Positions 56,614 to 64,000 of a stretch of DNA of 64,000 bases are shown here, piece by piece. The notes below the pieces were generated by a model. That model was not told the DNA's origin, ran no database searches, and saw nothing but the letters and a program-made list of their open reading frames with translations. Both the position numbers and the translations under genes were made by a program. Source of the DNA: Microbacterium murale (GTDB taxonomy: Bacteria > Actinomycetota > Actinomycetes > Actinomycetales > Microbacteriaceae); contig NZ_BMCM01000002.1 of the NCBI RefSeq assembly GCF_014635185.1, forward strand, positions 124,001-188,000, in the 5' to 3' direction. Within the stretch, counting starts at the first letter, position 1; the number at the start of each line of letters is the position of its first letter.

Positions 56614-57816
56614 ATGAGTGCTATTCCCGGCGCCTGGCGGCGCACCGCGGCAGGGGCCGGCCTGCTGTCTCCCGACGGCGTCGTCGCGCCCACCATCTTC
56701 GCAGAGATGTCTGCGGCTGCGATGAGAACGGGAGCGATCAATCTCGGGCAGGGCTTCCCCGATGAGGACGGACCTGCCGAGGTTCTCGAAGCCGCCCGCG
56801 CCGCTATCTCGCAGGGCGTGAACCAGTACCCGCCCGGGCGCGGATTCGCCGACCTGCTGGAGGCGATCAGCGAGCACCAGCGCCGGTTCTACGGGCTTTC
56901 GGTGGACCCTGCGACAGAGGTGATCGTGACCGCCGGCGCGACCGAGGCGCTGACAGCGACGCTGCTGGCGTTGATCGACTCCCCCGATGACGAGGTCGTC
57001 GTGTTCGAGCCGTACTACGACTCCTATGCGGCGGCGGTGGCACTGGCCGGTGCGCGACTGCGCACCGTTCCGCTGCGCCTGCCGGATTTCCAACCGGACC
57101 TTGAGGTGCTCGCAGCATCCGTCACCGATCGCACGCGGATCATCCTCGTGAACGATCCGCACAATCCGACCGGCGTGGTGTTCTCGTCAGAGGTGAAGGC
57201 CGAGATCATCCGCCTCGCCCACCTGCACGACGCGATCATCGTCACCGACGAGGTGTACGAGCACCTCACGTTCACGGCTCCGCACGTGCCGATCGCGACG
57301 CTGCCCGGGGCCGCAGAGCGCACGCTGACCATCTCGTCCGGGGGCAAGACGTTCTCGGCGACCGGATGGAAGATCGGCTGGATCCACGGACCCGCCGATC
57401 TGATCACCGCAGTACTGACCGTGAAGCAGTACCTCACGTACGTGAACGGATCGGCATTTCAGCCGGCGATCGCCGTCGGCCTGCGGCTGCCGGATGCGTT
57501 CTTCGCGGATGCCGCTGCCACCCTAGCCGGTAAACACGAGATCCTCGCGGCCGGGCTTCGCGATGCCGGGTTCGAGGTGATCGCGCCACAGGGCGGATAC
57601 TTCACGGTCGCGGATGCTTCGGGGCTCGGCGGAACGGATTCGATGGCCTTCTGCAGGGCGATGCCGGACAAGGCCGGGGTCGTTGCGATTCCTCTGGAGG
57701 CGTTCGTGAGCGCGGAGCACCGTGGCGATTACGCCGGGCTCGTACGGTTCGCCGCCTGCAAGCGCGTGGACGTGCTAGAGGAGGCTGCGCGGCGGTTGGG
57801 CGCCGCCTCGTTCTGA
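56614..57816 (+). CDS. Class I/II PLP-dependent aminotransferase (KAT/YbdL-like)
   Basis: This 400-residue aminotransferase has INLGQGFPDEDGPAEVLEAA, NQYPPGRGFADLLEAI, VTAGATEALTATLLALI, LVNDPHNPTGVVFSSEV and TDEVYEHLTF, and the Schiff-base lysine in SSGGKTFSATGWKIGW. These match the kynurenine/glutamine transaminase K and YbdL-type group, which transaminate methionine, glutamine or aromatic amino acids. A convergent omega-amidase-like gene lies downstream, a pairing that fits glutamine transamination followed by alpha-ketoglutaramate hydrolysis. Substrate is not certain. Confidence 0.88.
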   Translation: MSAIPGAWRRTAAGAGLLSPDGVVAPTIFAEMSAAAMRTGAINLGQGFPDEDGPAEVLEAARAAISQGVNQYPPGRGFADLLEAISEHQRRFYGLSVDPATEVIVTAGATEALTATLLALIDSPDDEVVVFEPYYDSYAAAVALAGARLRTVPLRLPDFQPDLEVLAASVTDRTRIILVNDPHNPTGVVFSSEVKAEIIRLAHLHDAIIVTDEVYEHLTFTAPHVPIATLPGAAERTLTISSGGKTFSATGWKIGWIHGPADLITAVLTVKQYLTYVNGSAFQPAIAVGLRLPDAFFADAAATLAGKHEILAAGLRDAGFEVIAPQGGYFTVADASGLGGTDSMAFCRAMPDKAGVVAIPLEAFVSAEHRGDYAGLVRFAACKRVDVLEEAARRLGAASF

Positions 57817-57823
57817 GTCCTCG

Positions 57824-57892
57824 GTTTCGACTCGCCTTCGGCTCGCTCAACCCGTTTCGTCGCGGTCGCTGCGCTCCCTTGCTCAACGCCCC
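57824..57892. repeat. Dispersed Microbacteriaceae-type intergenic repeat, second copy
   Basis: Two direct units share GTTTCG and GCTCGCTCAAC blocks with the pair at 47552-47610. The second unit carries small insertions. It lies between convergent genes and touches the stop of the downstream hydrolase gene (57883). Confidence 0.6.
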
Positions 57893-58704
57893 GCATGACC
57901 ACCCCGCGGCACGACGCCGTAGCGGCGCAGCCGCAGCACAGGGTTCACCTCGCGCACACGGGCGACGGCATCCGTCGTGAGCTCTGCCACGGCAATGCCC
58001 TCGGCGGTGCCCACTCCTGCGATCACCACGCCCTGCGGATCGATGATCTGAGAGTGCCCGACTCCGATCGGCGCCGGGTGATCGGCGGAGATGACGTAGA
58101 CCGTGTTCTCGATCGCACGCGCCGCGAGCAGCGTCGTCCAGTGATGCTCTTTGAGCGGCCCGCGCACCCATTCCGCCGGAACGACGATGACGTCGGCGCC
58201 GGCATCGACGAGCGTGCGGGCGACCTCGGGGAAACGCAGGTCGTAGCAGGTCATCATCGCGACGCGCAGCTCGCCGATGTCGAGCGTCTCGGGGGCGCCG
58301 AGTTCGCCGGGCTCGATCCAGTCCGACTCGGTCTGCCCGAACGCGTCGTACAGATGCTGCTTGCGATACGTCGCGCGCAGGCCGGCGGCATCCACCGCGA
58401 CGAGCGTGTTGCTCACCCGATCCCCCGCCGATTCCACCAGGCCGGCGATGATCGTCACTTCATGAGCGGATGCCGTCGCCTGCAGCGCCAGGACGAAATC
58501 TCCATCGAGAGACTCGGAGTTCTCGGCGAGCGTCGCGTCCATCGGATCGACGAAGTAGCTGGAGTACTCAGGGAACACCACCAGGCGCGCTCCCCTGGCT
58601 GCGGCATCCGCCGTCAACTCCGCGATGCGGGCGCGATTGTCGGCTCGTGAGGCCGTCGGGCTGAACTGGCAGACGGCGACGGTGAGTGCGGCGGTCTCGG
58701 ACAT
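57883..58704 (-). CDS. Carbon-nitrogen hydrolase (omega-amidase / Nit2-like)
   Basis: This 273-residue nitrilase-superfamily enzyme has the full catalytic triad: Glu46 in VVFPEYSS, Lys115 in YRKQHLYDAF and Cys153 in MTCYDLRFPE. RKQHLYDAF and CYDLRFPE are typical of the Nit/omega-amidase branch, which hydrolyses alpha-keto amides such as ketoglutaramate or deaminated glutathione. ATG 58704 has GGAGG and AGGA just upstream. The nearby aminotransferase could make its substrate. Confidence 0.88.
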   Translation of the reverse strand: MSETAALTVAVCQFSPTASRADNRARIAELTADAAARGARLVVFPEYSSYFVDPMDATLAENSESLDGDFVLALQATASAHEVTIIAGLVESAGDRVSNTLVAVDAAGLRATYRKQHLYDAFGQTESDWIEPGELGAPETLDIGELRVAMMTCYDLRFPEVARTLVDAGADVIVVPAEWVRGPLKEHHWTTLLAARAIENTVYVISADHPAPIGVGHSQIIDPQGVVIAGVGTAEGIAVAELTTDAVARVREVNPVLRLRRYGVVPRGGHAGR

Positions 58705-58733
58705 GCCTCCATCCTCGCGCAGTTCGCCCGTGG

Positions 58734-58762
58734 TTAACCAGCGCCGAAACCCGTGTTAGGCT
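58734..58762 (+). promoter_or_regulatory. Promoter of the initiator tRNA gene
   Basis: TTAACC (58734-58739) and TAGGCT (58757-58762) are separated by 17 bases, and the -10 lies 11 bases before the mature tRNA 5' end. This is the best -35/-10 pair seen in the window. Confidence 0.6.
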
Positions 58763-58773
58763 AGTAGACGTGC

Positions 58774-58847
58774 CGCGGGGTGGAGCAGTTCGGTAGCTCG
58801 CCGGGCTCATAACCCGGAGGTCGCAGGTTCAAATCCTGTCCCCGCAA
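58774..58847 (+). tRNA. Initiator tRNA-fMet (CAT)
   Basis: The sequence folds into a full cloverleaf with anticodon CAT. The initiator features are present: three consecutive G:C pairs in the anticodon stem (CCGGG / CCCGG), an unpaired first base (C1 opposite A72) and the GTTCAAATC T-loop. The CCA end is not encoded. It has its own promoter and a hairpin terminator 21 bases downstream. Confidence 0.95.
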
Positions 58848-58867
58848 CGAGAAGCGACACAAGAAAC

Positions 58868-58912
58868 GCCCCTGATCAGGAGAAATCCCGATCAGGGGCC
58901 TTTCGCTTTCCC
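58868..58912 (+). terminator. Terminator of the tRNA gene
   Basis: A perfect 10-bp stem (58868-58877 with 58890-58899) can extend inward by GGA/TCC, and is followed by CTTTCGCTTTCC. It is placed just after the initiator tRNA. Confidence 0.75.
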
Positions 58913-58944
58913 TCTCGGATTTCACCGAGACGCCAGTTTCAGCG

Positions 58945-59029
58945 TGAGACACCACGTGCACATTGGTGTCTCAGGCAGTCAATGACGCGTCACGCAACTG
59001 ATGATGTCTCAGCCTGCGATGACACCCCC
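58945..59029. other. Possible insertion-sequence end remnant
   Basis: A perfect 10-bp inverted repeat TGAGACACCA / TGGTGTCTCA (58945-58954, 58964-58973) is followed by a related direct repeat of TGATGTCTCAG near 59004-59015. Similar TGATGTCTCA blocks are, from memory, found at the ends of some actinobacterial IS481-type elements. No transposase is present, so this would be a relic. The rest of the 59-kb gap region shows nothing coding. Confidence 0.3.
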
Positions 59030-59035
59030 CTCACG

Positions 59036-59067
59036 AAAACGGGCGCCCCTCGCGGGACGCCCGTTTT
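59036..59067. terminator. Bidirectional terminator after the UPF0182 gene
   Basis: A 10-bp stem AAAACGGGCG / CGCCCGTTTT (59036-59045, 59058-59067) gives a T-run on both strands. It starts 14 bases beyond the stop of the leftward UPF0182 gene. Confidence 0.85.
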
Positions 59068-59080
59068 TGCTGTGTCAGAC

Positions 59081-62005
59081 CTACTCGGCGGCTTCCAGCG
59101 CCAGCAGATCGGTGATCGCGGCGGTGAGGCGCTTGTCCGCCTCGGCGAACGCCGTGAGGTCGCCGGCCTTCAGTGCCGCCTCGCGGTCGGTCAGCGCTGT
59201 CTGCGCGTCGGCCAGGGCCGCGGCGCGGGCATCCGAGTCGGTGGGCGGGACAGTCGTGCCATCATCCGGCGGCGTCGTTCCCTCGTCCGGCGGCGTCGTG
59301 CCGTCGCCAGGGTCGACCGGCTCGACCTCTTCATCTCCGCCACTCGCGCCTGAGTCTCCGCCGAAGATCACGTCGAGCGCCGCCGTGAGCGTGTCCTCGA
59401 ACGCGATGCTGTCGCCGAACGTGACCAGCACCTTCTGCAGCAGCGGCAGCTGAGTGCCCTCGGACGACTGCACGTACACCGGCTGCACATAGAGCAGACC
59501 GCCACCGACGGGCAGCGTCAGCAGGTTGCCGTACTTGACCTCGGACTTACCCAGCGTCAGCACGTTGAGCTTGTCGGCGATCGTCGTGTCGGAGTCGAAC
59601 GTGTTCTGCACCTGACCCGGACCGGGCACAGTGGTGTCCGCGTCTATCTCGAGCATTCGCAGCTGGCCGTAACCGTCTGCCTTCTCGCCGGCAGTCGCTC
59701 CGGCATCCGAATCGACCGCGAGATAGCCCATCAGGACGTTACGGCTCGTCGTCCCCTGAGAGGACGCAGGGATGAACGTCGAGAACATCGAGAACCGTGG
59801 CGCATCCTGGCCCGGCATCTGCATCGACAGGTAGTACGGCGGCTGCAGCTGGTTGTCGTTGCGCGGGTCGTTCGGGGTCTGCCAGCGGTTGTCCTGCTGG
59901 GCGAAGGATCCGGCGGTGTCGACGTGGTAGACGCCGAGGATCTCGCGCTGAACCTTGAACAGGTCGGTCGGGTAACGCACGTGGCTCATCAGGTCGGCGG
60001 ACATCTCGCTGATCGGCTCGACGGTCGCGGGGTAGACCTTCTCCCATGCCTTGAGGATCGGGTCTTCGGCATCCCACGCGTAGAGCGTCACCGATCCGTC
60101 GTAGGCGTCGACCGTGGCCTTGACCGAGTTGCGGATGTAGTTGATGTCGTCGATCGCGAAGTTCGGCGCTGCGGTGTTCGAATCGGCGATCGCGTCCTGC
60201 AGGCTCACGCTCGTCGAGTACGGGTACGTCGAGCTGGTCGTGTAGCCGTCGACGATCCAGACGACCTTGCCGTCGACGACGCTCGGGTACGGGTCACTGT
60301 CGAGTTCGAGGTACGGCGCGACCTTCTGCACGCGGCTGATCGGGTCGCGGTCGTAGAGGATCTGGGAATCATCGTTCACGAGGTCGGAGAACAGGATCTC
60401 GGCCTCCTGGAACTTCAGCGCGTACAGCAGCTTGTTCAGCGTGTTGCCGACGCTCGGGCCCCCGTCGCCCTCGAACGTGTTCTTCGTCTCGTTCGCGCCG
60501 TCCTGGCCGCGCGGGTAGTCGATCTCGACCGGATCGGTGCCCTCCGGCGCGCCCACGATCGAGTACAGCGGCGAGTCCTCACCGAAGTAGACGCGCGGCT
60601 CGTACTCCTCGCTTTCCGTCAGGAACCCGGAGGACGGGATGCCGCGCTCGAGGAACACCGGTTCGCCCTCGCTGGTGCGCTGGTTTCCGGCGGCGGCCAC
60701 GAGGCCGTAGCCGTGGGTGTAGACCGCGGTGCGGTTGTTCCAGCTGTTGCTGTCGCCGAGCTTGTCGACATTGAGCTCGCGCACGGCCACGACGGTGTCC
60801 TGCGTCTCGCCGTCGATGTTGTAGCGGTCGACGTCGAGCGTCTCCTGGAACTGGTAATAGTTGCGGAACTGCTCGAGCTGCTGCACCGTCGGGCTGATGA
60901 TGCTGGGGTCGAGGATGCGGATGGATGCCGTGGTCTCGGCGTCATTGCGCAGCTGCCCCGCCTCAGCAGTGGTCTCCGCCTTGAACGGTGTCACTTCCAG
61001 GTCAGCGATGTCGTAGGCGCTCTTGGTGCCGTCGATGTTGCGCTGATAGAACTCGGCCTGGAAGCTGTTCTGGTTCGGCTTCACCTGGAAGGTCTCGACC
61101 ACCCACGGGTAGCCGATACCGACGACGAGGGAGGCGACGATCAGCAGACCGGTCGCCACCAGCGGGAAGCGCCAGCGGCCGATGATGGCGGTGACGAAGA
61201 AGAGGATGGCGACGAGCGCGGCGAGGATCGCGAGGATCGCCATGCCGGGGATCGTGGCATTGACGCTGGTGTATGCCGCACCGGTGATGCGGTCTTCCTC
61301 GGTGACGAGCGTCTTGTAGCGGTCGAGCCAGAGGCTGGCTGCCTGCACCAGAAGGTAGAGCCCGGCGAGCACGGCGAGCTGGATACGGGCCGGCTTCGAA
61401 ATGCGCAGTTCACCCTGGCCGATGCGCACCGAACCGTACAGGTACGACACGAGTGCGGTGACGATCAGGGACAGCAGGATGACGGCAGAGACGAATGCCA
61501 GCAGGATCGAGTAGAACGGCATCGCGAACAGGTAGAACCCGGTGTCCATGCCGAACTGCGGGTCGACCTCACCGGTCGCACCGCCGGTGAACCACAGCCA
61601 GACGGTCTCCCAGTTGCCCGCGGCGGCGAAGCCGGCGAACAGACCGAAGAAGATCGGCATGCCCCACATGGCCAGGCGGCGCAGCGGCTCGATGACCTCC
61701 TGGTAGCGGTCGAGCTGCGAGCTCAGCCGCACGTAGACCGGACGCAGCCGGTACGCCAGCTGGATCACGATGAACAGCGGCACCGCCATCCCGAGGAAGC
61801 CCACCACGAACATCACCGCGGTGGCGAGCCACTGCGTGGTGAGGACGTTCGCGAACTGCAGCTGGTCGAACCAGAGGAAGTCCGTGTAGAGAGCGGCGAA
61901 GACGAAGAAGGCAGCGATTATCGCTGCGATGATCACCAGCGAGATCGTGATGATTCGTCGGGAGGTACGGGGCGTGGCCGGAGTCGGCGCCGAGGTCGTG
62001 GTCAC
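59081..62005 (-). CDS. UPF0182 family polytopic membrane protein
   Basis: This 974-residue protein has seven hydrophobic helices in its first 330 residues (ITISLVIIAAIIAAFFVFAALY is the first) and a large extracytoplasmic domain with GYPWVVETFQVKPNQNSFQAEFYQRNIDGTKSAYDI and NVLMGYLAVDSDAG. A Pro/Thr-rich linker precedes a helical C-terminus. The equivalent gene in M. tuberculosis (Rv3193c) also adjoins a PDZ/Lon gene. Function is unknown; transport or sensing is possible. GTG 62005 follows TAGGAT by 6 bases. Confidence 0.92.
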   Translation of the reverse strand: MTTTSAPTPATPRTSRRIITISLVIIAAIIAAFFVFAALYTDFLWFDQLQFANVLTTQWLATAVMFVVGFLGMAVPLFIVIQLAYRLRPVYVRLSSQLDRYQEVIEPLRRLAMWGMPIFFGLFAGFAAAGNWETVWLWFTGGATGEVDPQFGMDTGFYLFAMPFYSILLAFVSAVILLSLIVTALVSYLYGSVRIGQGELRISKPARIQLAVLAGLYLLVQAASLWLDRYKTLVTEEDRITGAAYTSVNATIPGMAILAILAALVAILFFVTAIIGRWRFPLVATGLLIVASLVVGIGYPWVVETFQVKPNQNSFQAEFYQRNIDGTKSAYDIADLEVTPFKAETTAEAGQLRNDAETTASIRILDPSIISPTVQQLEQFRNYYQFQETLDVDRYNIDGETQDTVVAVRELNVDKLGDSNSWNNRTAVYTHGYGLVAAAGNQRTSEGEPVFLERGIPSSGFLTESEEYEPRVYFGEDSPLYSIVGAPEGTDPVEIDYPRGQDGANETKNTFEGDGGPSVGNTLNKLLYALKFQEAEILFSDLVNDDSQILYDRDPISRVQKVAPYLELDSDPYPSVVDGKVVWIVDGYTTSSTYPYSTSVSLQDAIADSNTAAPNFAIDDINYIRNSVKATVDAYDGSVTLYAWDAEDPILKAWEKVYPATVEPISEMSADLMSHVRYPTDLFKVQREILGVYHVDTAGSFAQQDNRWQTPNDPRNDNQLQPPYYLSMQMPGQDAPRFSMFSTFIPASSQGTTSRNVLMGYLAVDSDAGATAGEKADGYGQLRMLEIDADTTVPGPGQVQNTFDSDTTIADKLNVLTLGKSEVKYGNLLTLPVGGGLLYVQPVYVQSSEGTQLPLLQKVLVTFGDSIAFEDTLTAALDVIFGGDSGASGGDEEVEPVDPGDGTTPPDEGTTPPDDGTTVPPTDSDARAAALADAQTALTDREAALKAGDLTAFAEADKRLTAAITDLLALEAAE

Positions 62006-62011
62006 CCGTCT

Positions 62012-62017
62012 ATCCTA
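62012..62017 (-). promoter_or_regulatory. Putative leaderless -10 (TAGGAT) of the UPF0182 gene
   Basis: TAGGAT on the minus strand is 6 bases before GTG 62005. The 81-base gap behind the PDZ/Lon gene holds no other -10 match at this distance. Confidence 0.5.
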
Positions 62018-62086
62018 GGCGCGGCATTTTGTGTGCGGGCTGTAACAACGGTGACGGAGAGGTCACAGTCCGCTCTCAGCGCAACG

Positions 62087-63181
62087 TCACGCCGCGGATG
62101 CCGTGCACGTGGGCAGCGCGTCGACGTCGCCGCCGTTCGCGATGACCTCGAGCGCGTCGAGCGACTCCTCGAGCGTCGAGGTACTGATCACCTGCAGCCC
62201 GTCGGGGACGTGCCCGACGACCTCGTCGCAGTTCGACGACGGGGCGAGGAAGTAGTCGGCACCGGCGTCGACGGCTCCGTAGAGCTTCTGGCGGATGCCG
62301 CCGATCGGGCCGACCGTGCCGGCGGCGTCGATCGTCCCTGTGCCGGCGATGTCGTTGCCGCCGGTCATCTCCCCCGGCGTGAGCTCATCCACGATGCCGA
62401 GCGCGAACATCATGCCGGCGCTGGGACCGCCCACGTTGTCGAGCTGGATCGTCACGTCGATCGGGAAGTCGTACTGCGTGGTCAGAGTGACGCCGATGAG
62501 CCAGGTGTCGACGCCGTCGGTGGTGTCGAGCTCCGGAGTGATCTCGACTCCGATCTGCTGATCTCCGTCACGGAGCACCGTGAGCTCGACCGCGTCGCCC
62601 TCGGCTGCCTGGATGGCGGCTCGCAGCTCGGCGGCGCTGGTCACCTTCGTGCCGTCGATCTCCGTGATGACGTCGTTCTCTTCGAGCTCGCCGGCTGCGG
62701 GCGAATCCTCGAGCGCTTCCACGACTGTGACCTCAGCGCCGGTGTCGTAGCCGAGTTCGTTCAGCGCGGCAGCCGTCGCCTCGTGCTGCGAGTCGACCAT
62801 CAGCGCGGCGTTGCGTTCGTCGCGGTCTTCGCTCGTCACGCCCTCGGGGAACACCGCGTCGATCGGGACGACCGCGCGCGACGAATCCATCCAGGCGAGC
62901 GCCAGCTCGAACCACGAGGGCGTGCGCTCCCGGTTTCCGACGACCTGCACGGTCAGCAGGTTGAGGCTGCCACCGGTCTCGAATGTCTCCGCGCCGTCGA
63001 TCGCGATGAGCGGCACGTCTTCGCCGTCTTCACCCGCGGCTGTGCCGAGCGTGTCGTAGACGGGACCTGGGCGCTGGATCACATACGGCGTCGGCAGGAA
63101 GGTGAGCACGACGAGCGCGATGAGCGCGACGATCAGCGCCCAGACGCCCAGGCCGACCCTGGGTGTGCGCGTGTGAGCCAA
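62087..63181 (-). CDS. Membrane-anchored PDZ / Lon-type (S16) protease
   Basis: This 364-residue protein has one N-terminal helix (VGLGVWALIVALIALVVLTFL), a PDZ domain (about residues 150-215, EENDVITEIDGTKVTSAAEL) and a C-terminal Lon proteolytic domain with the Ser254-Lys299 dyad (GGPSAGMMF; GIRQKLYGA) but no ATPase. It cleaves envelope substrates without ATP-driven unfolding. TTG 63181 is chosen because GGAGGAT lies 5-6 bases upstream; an earlier in-frame TTG (63253) lies before the predicted transcription start. Equivalent to Rv3194c in mycobacteria. Confidence 0.9.
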   Translation of the reverse strand: MAHTRTPRVGLGVWALIVALIALVVLTFLPTPYVIQRPGPVYDTLGTAAGEDGEDVPLIAIDGAETFETGGSLNLLTVQVVGNRERTPSWFELALAWMDSSRAVVPIDAVFPEGVTSEDRDERNAALMVDSQHEATAAALNELGYDTGAEVTVVEALEDSPAAGELEENDVITEIDGTKVTSAAELRAAIQAAEGDAVELTVLRDGDQQIGVEITPELDTTDGVDTWLIGVTLTTQYDFPIDVTIQLDNVGGPSAGMMFALGIVDELTPGEMTGGNDIAGTGTIDAAGTVGPIGGIRQKLYGAVDAGADYFLAPSSNCDEVVGHVPDGLQVISTSTLEESLDALEVIANGGDVDALPTCTASAA

Positions 63182-63254
63182 GTGGATCCTCCGTCGTTCG
63201 CGACCGGCGTACAGCGATCTGCCCGCGTCGGGGTCGCGTGCAGAATCCTGCAAC

Positions 63255-63261
63255 TAGCGTA
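63255..63261. promoter_or_regulatory. Overlapping divergent -10 elements
   Basis: TAGCGT on the plus strand (63255-63260) and TACGCT on the minus strand (63256-63261) share five base pairs. They would drive the DUF2342 gene to the right and the PDZ/Lon gene to the left, each with a leader of 30-70 bases that contains a Shine-Dalgarno sequence. Confidence 0.5.
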
Positions 63262-63298
63262 GATGTCACGGCTAGCGACGTGCTGAGAGGCGACCGAC

Positions 63299-64000
63299 AT
63301 GGCAGACAACGACCCCAACCCCGAGGACTTCCAGGAGTTCCTCCGGAAGATGATGTCCGGCGCGGGCGGCGGAGACTTCGACCTGAGCGCGCTTCAGAAC
63401 GCCCTCGGCGGCGCGGACGGTTTCGAGATCGATCCCGCGATGATGGCCGGGCTCATGCGACAGCTGCAGGGCGCGTTCGGCGGCGACCCGTGGGAGAACA
63501 CCCTGCGCCAGGCGCTGCACATCGCGAACCGCGAAGGGCAGGGCATCACCGACGGCTCGCGCCACTCCCTCGTGGATTCCTTCGCACTGGCGAATCTCTG
63601 GCTGGGCGAGGCGACGACGATCTCGGAGCTCGCCGAGAATCCGCAGGCGATGACGCGCGGCGAATGGGTCGAGAAGACCCTACCGGTGTGGAAGGAGATC
63701 GCCGGTCCCGTCTCCACCAGCATCGCGGACGCGCTCACCAGCGCGCTCGACACCCAGGTGCCCGACGACATGCGCGAGGCCATCCAGGGCGCCGGCCAGC
63801 TCATGCGCGGACTCGGCTCCTCGGTGTTCGCCGCGCAGTTCGGGCGGGTGCTCGGCAACCTCTCACTCGAGGTGGTCTCCGGAGGCGATGTCGGCATCCC
63901 GGTTCTCCCGGCCGGCACGGCCGCCCTGATCCCCCAGAACATCACCGCGTTCGGTGAGGGTCTGGAGATCCCCGAGGATCAGATCGCGCTGTACCTCGCG
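63299..64000 (+). CDS. DUF2342 zinc-dependent metalloprotease-like protein, 3' end cut by window edge
   Basis: The frame is open from ATG 63299 to the right edge (234 codons). It begins MADNDPNPEDFQEFLRKMM and contains GGDPWENTLRQALHIANREGQG, LVDSFALANLWLGEATTI, RGEWVEKTLPVWKEIAGPVS and FAAQFGRVLGNLSLEVVSGGDVGIPVLP, the N-terminal pattern of the family. The zinc motif lies downstream of the window and cannot be checked. The gene has AGAGG eight bases upstream. The mycobacterial counterpart (Rv3195) has the same neighbours. Activity unproven. Confidence 0.9.
   Translation, partial: MADNDPNPEDFQEFLRKMMSGAGGGDFDLSALQNALGGADGFEIDPAMMAGLMRQLQGAFGGDPWENTLRQALHIANREGQGITDGSRHSLVDSFALANLWLGEATTISELAENPQAMTRGEWVEKTLPVWKEIAGPVSTSIADALTSALDTQVPDDMREAIQGAGQLMRGLGSSVFAAQFGRVLGNLSLEVVSGGDVGIPVLPAGTAALIPQNITAFGEGLEIPEDQIALYLA

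Noticed and set aside
58774-59035. Integrated element at the tRNA 3' end
   Set aside because: No integrase, no duplicated tRNA end and only ordinary genes follow, so there is no evidence for a phage or island attachment site.
59924-63262. Long open frame (over 1100 codons) on the plus strand
   Set aside because: It runs antisense through the UPF0182 and PDZ/Lon genes, crosses their intergenic promoter and has the Arg/Asp/His/Val-rich composition of a GC-rich shadow frame. The minus-strand proteins have clear family motifs.

Overview
The window is high-GC, densely packed DNA of an actinobacterium, most likely family Microbacteriaceae and probably Microbacterium or a close relative. This is inferred from the GC-rich codon use, frequent GTG/TTG starts, LGFP repeats, an RmlC-RmlD fusion, the order birA / PH-domain gene / purK / purE / LCP gene, the UPF0182 / PDZ-Lon / DUF2342 triad also found in mycobacteria, and short GTTTCG...GCTCGCTCAAC intergenic repeats. 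No gene-free stretch exceeds 300 bases.

Positions 1-36700 form a cell-surface glycan locus. It opens with an acyltransferase-3/SGNH protein (cut by the left edge) coupled to a UDP-GlcNAc 2-epimerase, and a divergent pair of GT-B glycosyltransferases. A leftward operon (11893 to 5023) carries a Wlb-type set (N-acetyltransferase, DegT aminotransferase, Gfo/Idh/MocA dehydrogenase) for a 2,3-diacetamido sugar, a glycosyltransferase, a fused ABC exporter and a GT2. A second leftward operon (17966 to 11996) carries an ABC-2 polysaccharide exporter (permease and ATPase), a DUF6541 membrane protein, a dolichyl-phosphate-mannose-synthase-like GT2, a DUF2304 protein and a GT4. A third (26279 to 18057) encodes what looks like a complete legionaminic acid route: LegB, LegC, LegG, LegI, LegH, a PtmE-like nucleotidyltransferase, LegF and a putative transferase. 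Next come a secreted 1114-residue LGFP-repeat protein and the dTDP-rhamnose genes rmlA, rmlB and rmlCD. A GT4, a DUF4012 protein and a small LAxTG-anchored protein close the region.

Positions 36800-49700 are housekeeping genes interrupted by accessory genes: an LCP ligase, purE, then a 2416-residue LPATG-anchored protein with two metallophosphoesterase domains inserted between purE and purK, followed by a PH-domain protein, birA and a VapBC-type toxin-antitoxin pair. Positions 49700-54840 hold three CDP-glycerol-type transferases and an ExoA-like GT2, suggesting a teichoic-acid-like polymer. The remainder has an HtrA-like protease, a class I aminotransferase, an omega-amidase-like hydrolase, an initiator tRNA, the UPF0182 membrane protein, a PDZ/Lon-type protease and the start of a DUF2342 metalloprotease.

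Two organisational features recur. Inside operons nearly every gene overlaps the next by 1, 4 or 8 bases, and this was used to choose many starts. At operon heads, a TANNNT -10 hexamer commonly sits 6-7 bases before the start codon with no Shine-Dalgarno sequence, which predicts many leaderless mRNAs. All functions are read from recognisable motifs and gene context; no database search was run.
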